Shown in pieces: positions 1 through 10,873 of a stretch of 64,000 nucleotides of DNA. The first letter of the stretch is position 1; each line of letters starts with the position of its first letter. Made by a program: the position numbers and the translations under genes. This stretch comes from Monodelphis domestica (taxonomy: Eukaryota > Chordata > Mammalia > Didelphimorphia > Didelphidae). Below the pieces are notes generated by a model. It was not told the origin of the DNA. It did no database searches and saw only the letters and a program-made list of their open reading frames with translations. The stretch covers positions 218,160,517 to 218,224,516 of the forward strand of contig NC_077233.1 of assembly GCF_027887165.1 (NCBI RefSeq), written 5' to 3'.

Positions 1-425
1 TAGAAAATGAAGAAAAGTCTGGGGTCAGATTCGAACCTACGACCTCTGGTCTTGAGGCCCAGCTCTCTGTCCACTGAGCCACTCAGCTGCGCTGCAACTT
101 CCTTTTACTGAACTACTCAAGGGTTTGCAACTTTCCCAGGGTTGGTTGGTTTCGGGTTTTGGTAGCTAGGAGCCTGACTACATGGCTTCAAGGCTAAATG
201 GCCACAGGTCCCCAGGCTATTTGGCTTGCTGGAGGCTTCATTCATTACGACACTCAAAAAGCCGCCTGCTGATCTGAACCATGGACTTCAGGAGAAGCCT
301 GAGCTTCACAAAGCTTCCTTTGACAAAGGGCACTCCATCAACAAGTGCCTTCTTCTTCTGGGACAAGCACAATGGAGAAGCTGGCCAAATGGCTAATCGG
401 TGCAAGTCCCAGCTGATTCAACCCT

Positions 426-815
426 TTATGCTGAGCCTCTCTTCCTTCCCTCCGTGGCCATAAAAAGCTCAGCTGAAAACAACCCATAACCCTTCATGAG
501 GAAGCTCTTCAGTGGGTTGATTTCCAAAGCTGCTGCCTGAGGATAGAAGGAAGGACTTCCCCAAAAGGTCCCCAGGGAGGTACCTGAACTAAAGAAAGAG
601 TCCATGCTGTATCCACACCTACTCTTACCCAGCTCTCTTTGTGGTCCCAGGATGGCTCCGATCTGAATAGAGCTCAACAGGTGGAACTGCATAAGGAGGA
701 TACCAGCAGAGACCAGCTTGACAATAGGAAAGAACTTCCTTGGGGAGCAAAATTGGAACTGCCACCTCTGGTCATAGAGCCAGACAGGTAGTGGAGAGAT
801 TTCTATCATTTCCAT
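426..815 (-). CDS. Hypothetical 129-aa frame of the array unit (probably non-coding)
   Basis: An open frame of 129 codons on the minus strand, present intact and colinear in seven units: 426-815, 1968-2357, 3540-3929, 5079-5468, 6626-7015, 8182-8571 and 11299-11688. It is 88 aa in unit 7 (9908-10174) and 140 aa in unit 9 (14406-14828). It starts MEMIEISPLP and ends RKRGSA. I recognise no domain. The changes among type A copies are mostly amino-acid replacing (A to V in unit 2; E to V in unit 3; P to S and Q to E in unit 6; Q to H and L to W in unit 8), with only two silent ones noticed. That pattern fits recent duplication without protein constraint. It is listed so that the frame is on record. 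Confidence 0.12.
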   Translation of the reverse strand: MEMIEISPLPVWLYDQRWQFQFCSPRKFFPIVKLVSAGILLMQFHLLSSIQIGAILGPQRELGKSRCGYSMDSFFSSGTSLGTFWGSPSFYPQAAALEINPLKSFLMKGYGLFSAELFMATEGRKRGSA

Positions 816-1169
816 TGCCTGAGAGGGATGTGCAATAATAATTCCTTTCCTGGCTTCTATTTTTAATATTAAAGGGATTTCTCAACCCCAGGATGAATAT
901 TTTTTTCTTTTAGATGTTAATGATATTGTTTTAAAATGTTAATTCTATTCATCGATGCCAGTCAAGTTATTTCTTTTTTTTAAACCCTTATATATATACT
1001 GTATATTATATATATGTATATGTATATGTATGTATATGTATATATATGTATATGTATATGTAAATATATATATATATACTGTGTATTGGCTCCAAGGCAG
1101 AAGAGTGGTAAGGGCTAGGCAATGGGGGTCAAGTGACTTGCCCAGGTTCACACAGCTGGGAAGTGGCTG

Positions 1170-1232
1170 AGGCCGGATTCGAACCTAGGACCTCCCACCT
1201 CTAGGCTTGGCTCTCAATCCACTGAGCTACCC
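1170..1232 (-). promoter_or_regulatory. Pol III-type A and B boxes in the unit SINE (representative)
   Basis: Read on the minus strand, the second SINE of unit 1 has an A-box-like TAGCTCAGTGG (1219-1229) and a perfect B-box-like GGTTCGAATCC (1175-1185). The truncated first SINE of the unit has TGGCTCAGTGG (71-81) and GGTTCGAATCT (27-37). Equivalent TTCGAA B boxes occur in most type A units. Units 6 and 8 (second SINE) and unit 7 have GGTTCAAATC instead, the form usual in dispersed copies elsewhere in the window. Family knowledge: these are the internal promoter elements of tRNA-derived SINEs. Actual TFIIIC binding or transcription is unproven. Confidence 0.45.
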
Positions 1233-1542
1233 AGCCGCCCAATCCACTGAGCTACCCAGCCGCCCACCCACCCCCTTAGGATTCTTTACAATATCTAATG
1301 ATAAATGGTTCTCACGATCAATTTAAGTGTTCATTGAGGAACTTTGTATGGAAATTGAAGTTATGGATCACGAACAAAAGGACATAATCTCAAACTACAA
1401 CTCTGCTGTGACTCAGTAATAGTCGCCTTTAGATATTCCATTTTCAAAGAGCCATCATGGAAGTGATGAATGAGACACAGTGACTCCAAAAGCTAATGTT
1501 GACAGCAGTAATAGAATTTGGCTTGTAGTACTTGCCCAGAGT

Positions 1543-2574
1543 TAGAAAATGAAGAAAAGTCTGGGGTCAGATTCGAACCTACGACCTCTGGTCTTGAGGC
1601 CCAGCTCTCTGTCCACTGAGCCACTCAGCTGCGCTGCAACTTCCTTTTACTGAACTACTCAAGGGTTTGCAACTTTCCCAGGGTTGGTTGGTTTCGGTTT
1701 TTGGTAGCTAGGAGCCTGACTACATGGCTTCAAGGCTAAATGGCCACAGGTCCCCAGGCTATTTGGCTTGCTGGAGGCTTCATTCATTACGACACTCAAA
1801 AAGCCGCCTGCTGATCTGAACCATGGACTTCAGGAGAAGCCTGAGCTTCACAAAGCTTCCTTTGACAAAGGGCACTCCATCAACAAGTGCCTTCTTCTTC
1901 TGGGACAAGCACAATGGAGAAGCTGGCCAAATGGCTAATCGGTGCAAGTCCCAGCTGATTCAACCCTTTATGCTGAGCCTCTCTTCCTTCCCTCCGTGGC
2001 CATAAAAAGCTCAGCTGAAAACAACCCATAACCCTTCATGAGGAAGCTCTTCAGTGGGTTGATTTCCAAAGCTGCTGCCTGAGGATAGAAGGAAGGACTT
2101 CCCCAAAAGGTCCCCAGGGAGGTACCTGAACTAAAGAAAGAGTCCATGCTGTATCCACACCTACTCTTACCCAGCTCTCTTTGTGGTCCCAGGATGACTC
2201 CGATCTGAATAGAGCTCAACAGGTGGAACTGCATAAGGAGGATACCAGCAGAGACCAGCTTGACAATAGGAAAGAACTTCCTTGGGGAGCAAAATTGGAA
2301 CTGCCACCTCTGGTCATAGAGCCAGACAGGTAGTGGAGAGATTTCTATCATTTCCATTGCCTGAGAGGGATGTCCAATAATAATTCCTTTCTTGGCTTCT
2401 ATTTTTAATATTAAAGGGATTTCTCAACCCCAGGATGAATATTTTTTTCTTTTAGATGTTAATGATATTGTTTTAAAATGTTAATTCTATTCATCGATGC
2501 CAGTCAAGTTATTTCTTTTTTTTAAACCCTTATATATATACTGTATATTATATATATGTATATGTATATGTATG

Positions 2575-2663
<89 letters not shown>

Positions 2664-3114
2664 TGTGTATTGGCTCCAAGGCAGAAGAGTGGTAAGGGCT
2701 AGGCAATGGGGGTCAAGTGACTTGCCCAAGTTCACACAGCTGGGAAGTGGCTGAGGCTGGATTCGAACCTAGGACCTCCCACCTCTAGGCTTGGCTCTCA
2801 ATCCACTGAGCTACCCATCCGCCCACCCACCCCCTTAGGATTCTTTACAATATCTAATGATAAATGGTTCTCACGATCAATTTAAGTGTTCATTGAGGAA
2901 CTTTGTATGGAAATTGAAGTTATGGATCACGAACAAAAGGACATAATCTCAAACTACAACTCTGCTGTGACTCAGTAATAGTCGCCTTTAGATATTCCAT
3001 TTTCAAAGAGCCATCATGGAAGTGATGAATGAGACACAGTGACTCCAAAAGCAAATGTTGACAGCAGTAATAGAAAGTACAGATTTTTGTTGGCTTGTAG
3101 TACTTGCCCAGAGT
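1543..3114. repeat. Array unit 2 (type A, long TA tract)
   Basis: Same structure as unit 1. The TA tract is an uninterrupted 84 bp (2579-2662), the longest in the array. There is one minisatellite copy, with a private ATCCGCCC variant. The end junction is the long form, keeping AAAGTACAGATTTTTGTTGGCTTG. A G-to-A change near 2196 alters one codon of the minus-strand 129-aa frame. Confidence 0.95.
2579..2662. repeat. (TA)42 microsatellite in unit 2
   Basis: 84 bp of uninterrupted TA inside the tail of the unit's second antisense SINE. Equivalent tracts are 72 bp in unit 6, 43 bp in unit 8, and interrupted TA/TG mixtures in units 1, 3, 4, 5, 7 and 9. Predicted peptides of alternating I and Y in this area are artefacts of the repeat. 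Confidence 0.97.
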
Positions 3115-4653
3115 TAGAAAATGAAGAAAAGTCTGGGGTCAGATTCGAACCTACGACCTCTGGTCTTGAGGCCCAGCTCTCTGTCCACTGAGCCACTCAG
3201 CTGCGCTGCAACTTCCTTTTACTGAACTACTCAAGGGTTTGCAACTTTCCCAGGGTTGGTTGGTTTCGGTTTTTGGTAGCTAGGAGCCTGACTACATGGC
3301 TTCAAGGCTAAATGGCCACAGGTCCCCAGGCTATTTGGCTTGCTGGAGGCTTCATTCATTACGACACTCAAAAAGCCGCCTGCTGATCTGAACCATGGAC
3401 TTCAGGAGAAGCCTGAGCTTCACAAAGCTTCCTTTGACAAAGGGCACTCCATCAACAAGTGCCTTCTTCTTCTGGGACAAGCACAATGGAGAAGCTGGCC
3501 AAATGGCTAATCGGTGCAAGTCCCAGCTGATTCAACCCTTTATGCTGAGCCTCTCTTCCTTCCCACCGTGGCCATAAAAAGCTCAGCTGAAAACAACCCA
3601 TAACCCTTCATGAGGAAGCTCTTCAGTGGGTTGATTTCCAAAGCTGCTGCCTGAGGATAGAAGGAAGGACTTCCCCAAAAGGTCCCCAGGGAGGTACCTG
3701 AACTAAAGAAAGAGTCCATGCTGTATCCACACCTACTCTTACCCAGCTCTCTTTGTGGTCCCAGGATGGCTCCGATCTGAATAGAGCTCAACAGGTGGAA
3801 CTGCATAAGGAGGATACCAGCAGAGACCAGCTTGACAATAGGAAAGAACTTCCTTGGGGAGCAAAATTGGAACTGCCACCTCTGGTCATAGAGCCAGACA
3901 GGTAGTGGAGAGATTTCTATCATTTCCATTGCCTGAGAGGGATGTCCAATAATAATTCCTTTCCTGGCTTCTATTTTTAATATTAAAGGGATTTCTCAAC
4001 CCCAGGATGAATATTTTTTTCTTTTAGATGTTAATTATATTGTTTTAAAATGTTAATTCTATTCATCGATGCCAGTCAAGTTATTTCTTTTTTTTTAAAC
4101 CCTTATATATATACTGTATATTATATATATGTATATGTATATGTATGTATATGTATATATATATGTATATGTATATGTAAATATATATATATACTGTGTA
4201 TTGGCTCCAAGGCAGAAGAGTGGTAAGGGCTAGGCAATGGGGGTCAAGTGACTTGCCCAGGTTCACACAGCTGGGAAGTGGCTGAGGCCGGATCCGAACC
4301 TAGGACCACCTTTAGGCTTGGCTCTCAATCCACTGAGCTACCCAGCCGCCCAATCCACTGAGCTACCCAGCCGCCCACCCACCCCCTTAGGATTCTTTAC
4401 AATATCTAATGATAAATGGTTCTCACGATCAATTTAAGTGTTCATTGAGGAACTTTGTATGGAAATTGAAGTTATGGATCACGAACAAAAGGACATAATC
4501 TCAAACTACAACTCTGCTGTGACTCAGTAATAGTCGCCTTTAGATATTCCATTTTCAAAGAGCCATCATGGAAGTGATGAATGAGACACAGTGACTCCAA
4601 AAGCAAATGTTGACAGCAGTAATAGAATTTGGCTTGTAGTACTTGCCCAGAGT
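3115..4653. repeat. Array unit 3 (type A, subgroup 3-4-5)
   Basis: Near-identical type A unit. With units 4 and 5 it shares a short deletion in the second SINE (GGACCACCTTTAGG in place of GGACCTCCCACCTCTAGG) and the short end junction. It has two minisatellite copies (about 4327-4376). Private changes include GGATCCGAACC in the second SINE B box and CCCACCGTGG near 3564. Confidence 0.95.
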
Positions 4654-6200
4654 TAGAAAATGAAGAAAAGTCTGGGGTCAGATTCGAACCTACGACCTCT
4701 GGTCTTGAGGCCCAGCTCTCTGTCCACTGAGCCACTCAGCTGTGCTGCAACTTCCTTTTACTGAACTACTCAAGGGTTTGCAACTTTCCCAGGGTTGGTT
4801 GGTTTCGGTTTTTGGTAGCTAGGAGCCTGACTACATGGCTTCAAGGCTAAATGGCCACAGGTCCCCAGGCTATTTGGCTTGCTGGAGGCTTCATTCATTA
4901 CGACACTCAAAAAGCCGCCTGCTGATCTGAACCATGGACTTCAGGAGAAGCCTGAGCTTCACAAAGCTTCCTTTGACAAAGGGCACTCCATCAACAAGTG
5001 CCTTGTTCTTCTGGGACAAGCACAATGGAGAAGCTGGCCAAATGGCTAATCGGTGCAAGTCCCAGCTGATTCAACCCTTTATGCTGAGCCTCTCTTCCTT
5101 CCCTCCGTGGCCATAAAAAGCTCAGCTGAAAACAACCCATATCCCTTCATGAGGAAGCTCTTCAGTGGGTTGATTTCCAAAGCTGCTGCCTGAGGATAGA
5201 AGGAAGGACTTCCCCAAAAGGTCCCCAGGGAGGTACCTGAACTAAAGAAAGAGTCCATGCTGTATCCACACCTACTCTTACCCAGCTCTCTTTGTGGTCC
5301 CAGGATGGCTCCGATCTGAATAGAGCTCAACAGGTGGAACTGCATAAGGAGGATACCAGCAGAGACCAGCTTGACAATAGGAAAGAACTTCCTTGGGGAG
5401 CAAAATTGGAACTGCCACCTCTGGTCATAGAGCCAGACAGGTAGTGGAGAGATTTCTATCATTTCCATTGCCTGAGAGGGATGTGCAATAATAATTCCTT
5501 TCCTGGCTTCTATTTTTAATATTAAAGGGATTTCTCAACCCCAGGATGAATATTTTTTTCTTTTAGATGTTAATTATATTGTTTTAAAATGTTAATTCTA
5601 TTCATCGATGCCAGTCAAGTTATTTCTTTTTTTTTAAACCCTTATATATATACTGTATATTATATATATGTATATGTATATGTATGTATATGTATATATA
5701 TGTATATGTATATGTAAATATATATATATATATATATATACTGTGTATTGGCTCCAAGGCAGAAGAGTGGTAAGGGCTAGGCAATGGGGGTCAAGTGACT
5801 TGCCCAGGTTCACACAGCTGGGAAGTGGCTGAGGCCGGATTCGAACCTAGGACCACCTTTAGGCTTGGCTCTCAATCCACTGAGCTACCCAGCCGCCCAA
5901 TCCACTGAGCTACCCAGCCGCCCACCCACCCCCTTAGGATTCTTTACAATATCTAATGATAAATGGTTCTCACGATCAATTTAAGTGTTCATTGAGGAAC
6001 TTTGTATGGAAATTGAAGTTATGGATCACGAACAAAAGGACATAATCTCAAACTACAACTCTGCTGTGACTCAGTAATAGTCGCCTTTAGATATTCCATT
6101 TTCAAAGAGCCATCATGGAAGTGATGAATGAGACACAGTGACTCCAAAAGCAAATGTTGACAGCAGTAATAGAATTTGGCTTGTAGTACTTGCCCAGAGT
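4654..6200. repeat. Array unit 4 (type A, subgroup 3-4-5)
   Basis: Type A unit with the GGACCACCTTTAGG deletion, two minisatellite copies (about 5873-5922) and the short end junction. Private changes are CCTTGTTCTTCTGG near 5003 and CATATCCC near 5140. Shared deletion and junction type with units 3 and 5 suggest these three come from one recent expansion. Confidence 0.95.
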
Positions 6201-7756
6201 TAGAAAATGAAGAAAAGTCTGGGGTCAGATTCGAACCTACGACCTCTGGTCTTGAGGCCCAGCTCTCTGTCCACTGAGCCACTCAGCTGCGCTGCAACTT
6301 CCTTTTACTGAACTACTCAAGGGTTTGCAACTTTCCCAGGGTTGGTTGGTTTCGGTTTTTGGTAGCTAGGAGCCTGACTACATGGCTTCAAGGCTAAATG
6401 GCCACAGGTCCCCAGGCTATTTGGCTTGCTGGAGGCTTCATTCATTACGACACTCAAAAAGCCGCCTGCTGATCTGAACCATGGACTTCAGGAGAAGCCT
6501 GAGCTTCACAAAGCTTCCTTTGACAAAGGGCACTCCATCAACAAGTGCCTTCTTCTTCTGGGACAAGCAAAATGGAGAAGCTGGCCAAATGGCTAATCGG
6601 TGCAAGTCCCAGCTGATTCAACCCTTTATGCTGAGCCTCTCTTCCTTCCCTCCGTGGCCATAAAAAGCTCAGCTGAAAACAACCCATAACCCTTCATGAG
6701 GAAGCTCTTCAGTGGGTTGATTTCCAAAGCTGCTGCCTGAGGATAGAAGGAAGGACTTCCCCAAAAGGTCCCCAGGGAGGTACCTGAACTAAAGAAAGAG
6801 TCCATGCTGTATCCACACCTACTCTTACCCAGCTCTCTTTGTGGTCCCAGGATGGCTCCGATCTGAATAGAGCTCAACAGGTGGAACTGCATAAGGAGGA
6901 TACCAGCAGAGACCAGCTTGACAATAGGAAAGAACTTCCTTGGGGAGCAAAATTGGAACTGCCACCTCTGGTCATAGAGCCAGACAGGTAGTGGAGAGAT
7001 TTCTATCATTTCCATTGCCTGAGAGGGATGTGCAATAATAATTCCTTTCCTGGCTTCTATTTTTAATATTAAAGGGATTTCTCAACCCCAGGATGAATAT
7101 TTTTTTCTTTTAGATGTTAATGATATTGTTTTAAAATGTTAATTCTATTCATCGATGCCAGTCAAGTTATTTCTTTTTTTTTAAACCCTTATATATATAC
7201 TGTATATTATATATATGTATATGTATGTATATGTATATATATGTATATGTATATGTATATATATATATATACTGTGTATTGGCTCCAAGGCAGAAGAGTG
7301 GTAAGGGCTAGGCAATGGGGGTCAAGTGACTTGCCCAGGTTCACACAGCTGGGAAGTGGCTGAGGCCGGATTCGAACCTAGGACCACCTTTAGGCTTGGC
7401 TCTCAATCCACTGAGCTACCCAGCCGCCCAATCCACTGAGCTACCCAGCCGCCCAATCCACTGAGCTACCCAGCCGCCCACCCACCCCCTTAGGATTCTT
7501 TACAATATCTAATGATAAATGGTTCTCACGATCAATTTAAGTGTTCATTGAGGAACTTTGTATGGAAATTGAAGTTATGGATCACGAACAAAAGGACATA
7601 ATCTCAAACTACAACTCTGCTGTGACTCAGTAATAGTCGCCTTTAGATATTCCATTTTCAAAGAGCCATCATGGAAGTGATGAATGAGACACAGTGACTC
7701 CAAAAGCAAATGTTGACAGCAGTAATAGAATTTGGCTTGTAGTACTTGCCCAGAGT
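6201..7756. repeat. Array unit 5 (type A, three minisatellite copies)
   Basis: Type A unit of subgroup 3-4-5. It is distinguished by three tandem copies of the 25-bp SINE-end minisatellite (7405-7479), and by a C-to-A change in the 60-aa plus-strand frame (GACAAGCAAAATGG near 6565). The end junction is the short form. Confidence 0.95.
7405..7479. repeat. 25-bp minisatellite, three copies (unit 5)
   Basis: Three perfect tandem copies of a 25-bp segment (AATCCACTGAGC...CAGCCGCCC) at the head of the antisense SINE. Units 1, 3, 4 and 7 have two copies, units 2, 6, 8 and 9 have one. Confidence 0.95.
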
Positions 7757-8788
7757 TAGAAAATGAAGAAAAGTCTGGGGTCAGATTCGAACCTACGACC
7801 TCTGGTCTTGAGGCCCAGCTCTCTGTCCACTGAGCCACTCAGCTGCGCTGCAACTTCCTTTTACTGAACTACTCAAGGGTTTGCAACTTTCCCAGGGTTG
7901 GTTGGTTTCGGTTTTTGGTAGCTAGGAGCCTGACTACATGGCTTCAAGGCTAAATGGCCACAGGTCCCCATGATATTTGGCTTGCTGGAGGCTTCATTCA
8001 TTACGACACTCAAAAAGCCGCCTGCTGATCTGAACCATGGACTTCAGGAGAAGCCTGAGCTTCACAAAGCTTCCTTTGACAAAGGGCACTCCATCAACAA
8101 GTGCCTTCTTCTTCTGGGACAAGCACAATGGAGAAGCTGGCCAAATGGCTAATCGGTGCAAGTCCCAGCTGATTCAACCCTTTATGCTGAGCCTCTCTTC
8201 CTTCCCTCCGTGGCCATAAAAAGCTCAGCTGAAAACAACCCATAACCCTTCATGAGGAAGCTCTTCAGTGGGTTGATTTCCAAAGCTGCTGCCTCAGGAT
8301 AGAAGGAAGGACTTCCCCAAAAGGTCCCCAGGGAGGTACCTGAACTAAAGAAAGAGTCCATGCTGTATCCACACCTACTCTTACCCAGCTCTCTTTGTGG
8401 TCCCAGGATGGCTCCGATCTGAATAGAGCTCAACAGGTGGAACTGCATAAGGAGGATACCAGCAGAGACCAGCTTGACAATAGGAAAGAACTTCCTTGGG
8501 GAGCAAAATTGGAACTGCCACCTCTGGTCATAGAGCCAGACAGATAGTGGAGAGATTTCTATCATTTCCATTGCCTGAGAGGGATGTCCAATAATAATTC
8601 CTTTCCTGGCTTCTATTTTTAATATTAAAGGGATTTCTCAACCCCAGGATGAATATTTTTTTCTTTTAGATGTTAATGATATTGTTTTAAAATGTTAATT
8701 CTATTCATCGATGCCAGTCAAGTTATTTCTTTTTTTTAAACCCTTATATATATACTGTATATTATATATATGTATATGTATATGTATG

Positions 8789-8867
<79 letters not shown>

Positions 8868-9317
8868 TGTGTATTGGCTCCAAGGCAGAAGAGTGGTAAG
8901 GGCTAGGCAATGGGGGTCAAGTGACTTGCCCAGGTTCACACAGCTGAAAAGTGGCTGAAGCCAGATTTGAACCTAGTACCTCCCATCTCTAGGCTTGGCT
9001 CCCAATCCACTGAGCTACCCAGCCACCCCCACACCCCCTTATGATTCTTTAAATTATCATATAATAATTGTTCTCACGATAAATTTAAGTGTTCATTGAG
9101 GAACTTCGTATGGAAATTGAAGTTATGGATCACAAACAAAAGGAAATAATCTCAAACTACAACTCTGCCATGACTCAGTAAAAGTCGCCTTTAGATATTT
9201 CATTTTCAAAGAGCCATTATGGAAGTGATGAATGAGACACAGTGACTCCAAAAGCAAATGTTGACAGCACTAATAGAAACTACAGATTTTTGTTGGCTTG
9301 TAGTACTTCCCCAGAGT
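7757..9317. repeat. Array unit 6 (chimeric: type A 5' part, alternative 3' part)
   Basis: Up to the TA tract (8795-8866, 72 bp of pure TA) this is a type A unit. From the second SINE on it switches to a different sequence shared with unit 8: GCTGAAAAGTGGCTGAAGCC, CCTAGTACCTCCCATC, CAGCCACCCCCACACC and AAATTATCATATAATAATTG. The end junction is the long form. The switch near the TA tract suggests recombination or gene conversion between unit types. Confidence 0.93.
8795..8866. repeat. (TA)36 microsatellite in unit 6
   Basis: 72 bp of pure TA at the point where unit 6 changes from type A to the alternative 3' sequence. Confidence 0.97.
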
Positions 9318-10342
9318 TAGAAAATGAAGAAAAGTCTGGGGTCAGATTTGAACCTACGACCTCTGGTCTTGAGGCCCAGCTCTCTGTCCACTGAGCCACT
9401 CAGCTGCGCTGCAACTTCCTTTTACTGAACTACTCAAGGGTTTGCAACTTTCCCAGGGTTGGTTGGTTTCGGTTTTTGGTAGCTAGGAGCCTGACTACAT
9501 GGCTTCAAGGCTAAATGGCCACAGGTGCCCAGGCTATTTGGCTTCCCGTCGGGTTCATTCATTAGGACATTCAAAAACGCTGCTGATTTCAACCATGGAC
9601 TTCAGGAGAAGCCTGAGCTTCAGAAAGCTTCCTTTGACAAAGGGCACTCCATCAACAAGTGCCTTCTTCTTCTGGGACAAGCACAATGGAGAAGTTGGGG
9701 AAATGGCTAATCGGTGCAAGTCCCAGCTGATTGAACCCTTTCTGCTGAGCCTCTCTTCCTTCCCTCCGTGGCCACAAAAAGCTCAGCTGAAAACAAGCCA
9801 TAACCCTTCATGAGGAAGCTCTTCAGTGGGTTGATTTCCAAAGGTGCTGCCTGAGGATAGAAGGAAGGACTTCCCCAAAAAGTCCCCAGGGAGGTACCTG
9901 AACTAAATCAAGAGTCCATGCTATATCCACACCTGCTCTTACCCAGCTCTCTTTGTGGTCCCAGGATGGCTCCGATCTGAATAGAGCTCAACAGGTGGAA
10001 CTGCATAAGGAGGATCCCAGCAGAGGACAGCTTCACAATAGGAAAGAACTTCCTTGGGGAACAAAATTGGAACTGCCACCTATGGTCATAGGGCCAGACA
10101 GGTAGTGGAGAGATTTCTATCATTTCCATTGCCTGAGAGGGATGTCCAATAATAATTCCTTTCTTGGTTTCCATTTTTAATATTAAAGGGATTTCTCAAC
10201 CCCAGGATGAATATTTTTTTTCTTTTAGATGTTAATTATATTGTTTTAAAATGTTACTTCTATTCTTTGATGCCACTCAAGTTATTTATTTTTTTAAAAC
10301 CCTTATTTATATACTGTATATTATATATATGTATGTATATGT

Positions 10343-10389
<47 letters not shown>

Positions 10390-10873
10390 CTGTGTATTGG
10401 CTCCAAGACAGAAGAGTGGTAAGGGCTAGGCAATGGGGGTCAAGTGACTTGCCCAGGTTCACACAGCTGGGAAGGGGCTGAAGCCGGATTTGAACCTAGG
10501 ACCTCCCACCTCTAGGCTTGGCTCTCAATCCACTGAGCTACCCAGCCGCCCAATCCACTGAGCTACCCAGCCGCCCACCCACACCCTTAGGATTCTTTAA
10601 AATATCTAATGATAAATTGTTCTCACGATCAATTCAAGTGTTCATTGAGGAACTTTGTAGGGAAATTGAAGTTATGGATCATGAACAAAAGGAAATAATC
10701 TCAAACTACAACTCTGCCATGACTCAGTCTAAGTATAAGTCGCCTCTAGATATTCCATTTTCAAAGAGCCATAAATGGAAGTGATGAATGAGACACAGTG
10801 ACTCCAAAAGCAAATGTTGACAGCAGTAATAGAAACTCCAGATTTTTGTTGGCTTGCAGTACTTGCCCAGAGT
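9318..10873. repeat. Array unit 7 (diverged type B)
   Basis: The most diverged unit in the contiguous array. It shares several differences with detached unit 9, for example CATTAGGACATTCAAAAA, TGATTGAACCCTTTCTGC, GCCACAAAAAGC and CAAAGGTGCTGCCTG. The minus-strand 129-aa frame is cut to 88 aa (9908-10174) by a stop from AACTAAATCAAGAG. It has two minisatellite copies (about 10528-10577). Near 10727 it carries TCAGTCTAAGTATAAGTCG where other units have a shorter TCAGTAA(T/A)AGTCG. Confidence 0.93.
10518..10784 (+). CDS. Hypothetical 88-aa frame in unit 7
   Basis: The first ~25 codons lie in the antisense SINE A end and minisatellite, so they cannot be ancestral coding. The remaining ~60 residues (ending SKSHKWK) lie outside the SINE and are rich in charged helix-forming residues (EELCREIEVMDHEQKEI). 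Other units carry stops at the equivalent of TCAGTCTAAGTATAAG. CCCTTAG just upstream looks like a splice acceptor. It could be a relic exon or chance; I do not recognise the protein. Confidence 0.1.
   Translation: MALNPLSYPAAQSTELPSRPPTPLGFFKISNDKLFSRSIQVFIEELCREIEVMDHEQKEIISNYNSAMTQSKYKSPLDIPFSKSHKWK

Larger units (their letters stand above)
1..1542. repeat. Array unit 1 (type A)
   Basis: First unit visible, cut by or starting at the window edge. The SINE A remnant (antisense) is at 1-92, the core at about 93-970, and the second antisense SINE A with mixed TA/TG tail at about 970-1264. The SINE end is duplicated as two 25-bp minisatellite copies (1215-1264). The end junction is the short form, lacking about 15 bp (ACTACAGATTTTTGT-type) before GGCTTGTAG. 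Private difference: TTTCGGGTTTTGG near 150 where the other units have TTTCGGTTTTTGG. Confidence 0.95.

Noticed and set aside
27..81. tRNA-like sequences in the array and in SINE heads
   Set aside because: A- and B-box-like motifs are present, but the surrounding sequence is a SINE head without a complete tRNA fold, anticodon arm context or defined 3' end, and it recurs in dozens of SINE copies.
945..1170. Frames rich in alternating I/Y over the TA tracts (unit tails, both strands)
   Set aside because: They are translations of the TA/TG microsatellite in the SINE tail and reflect no protein.
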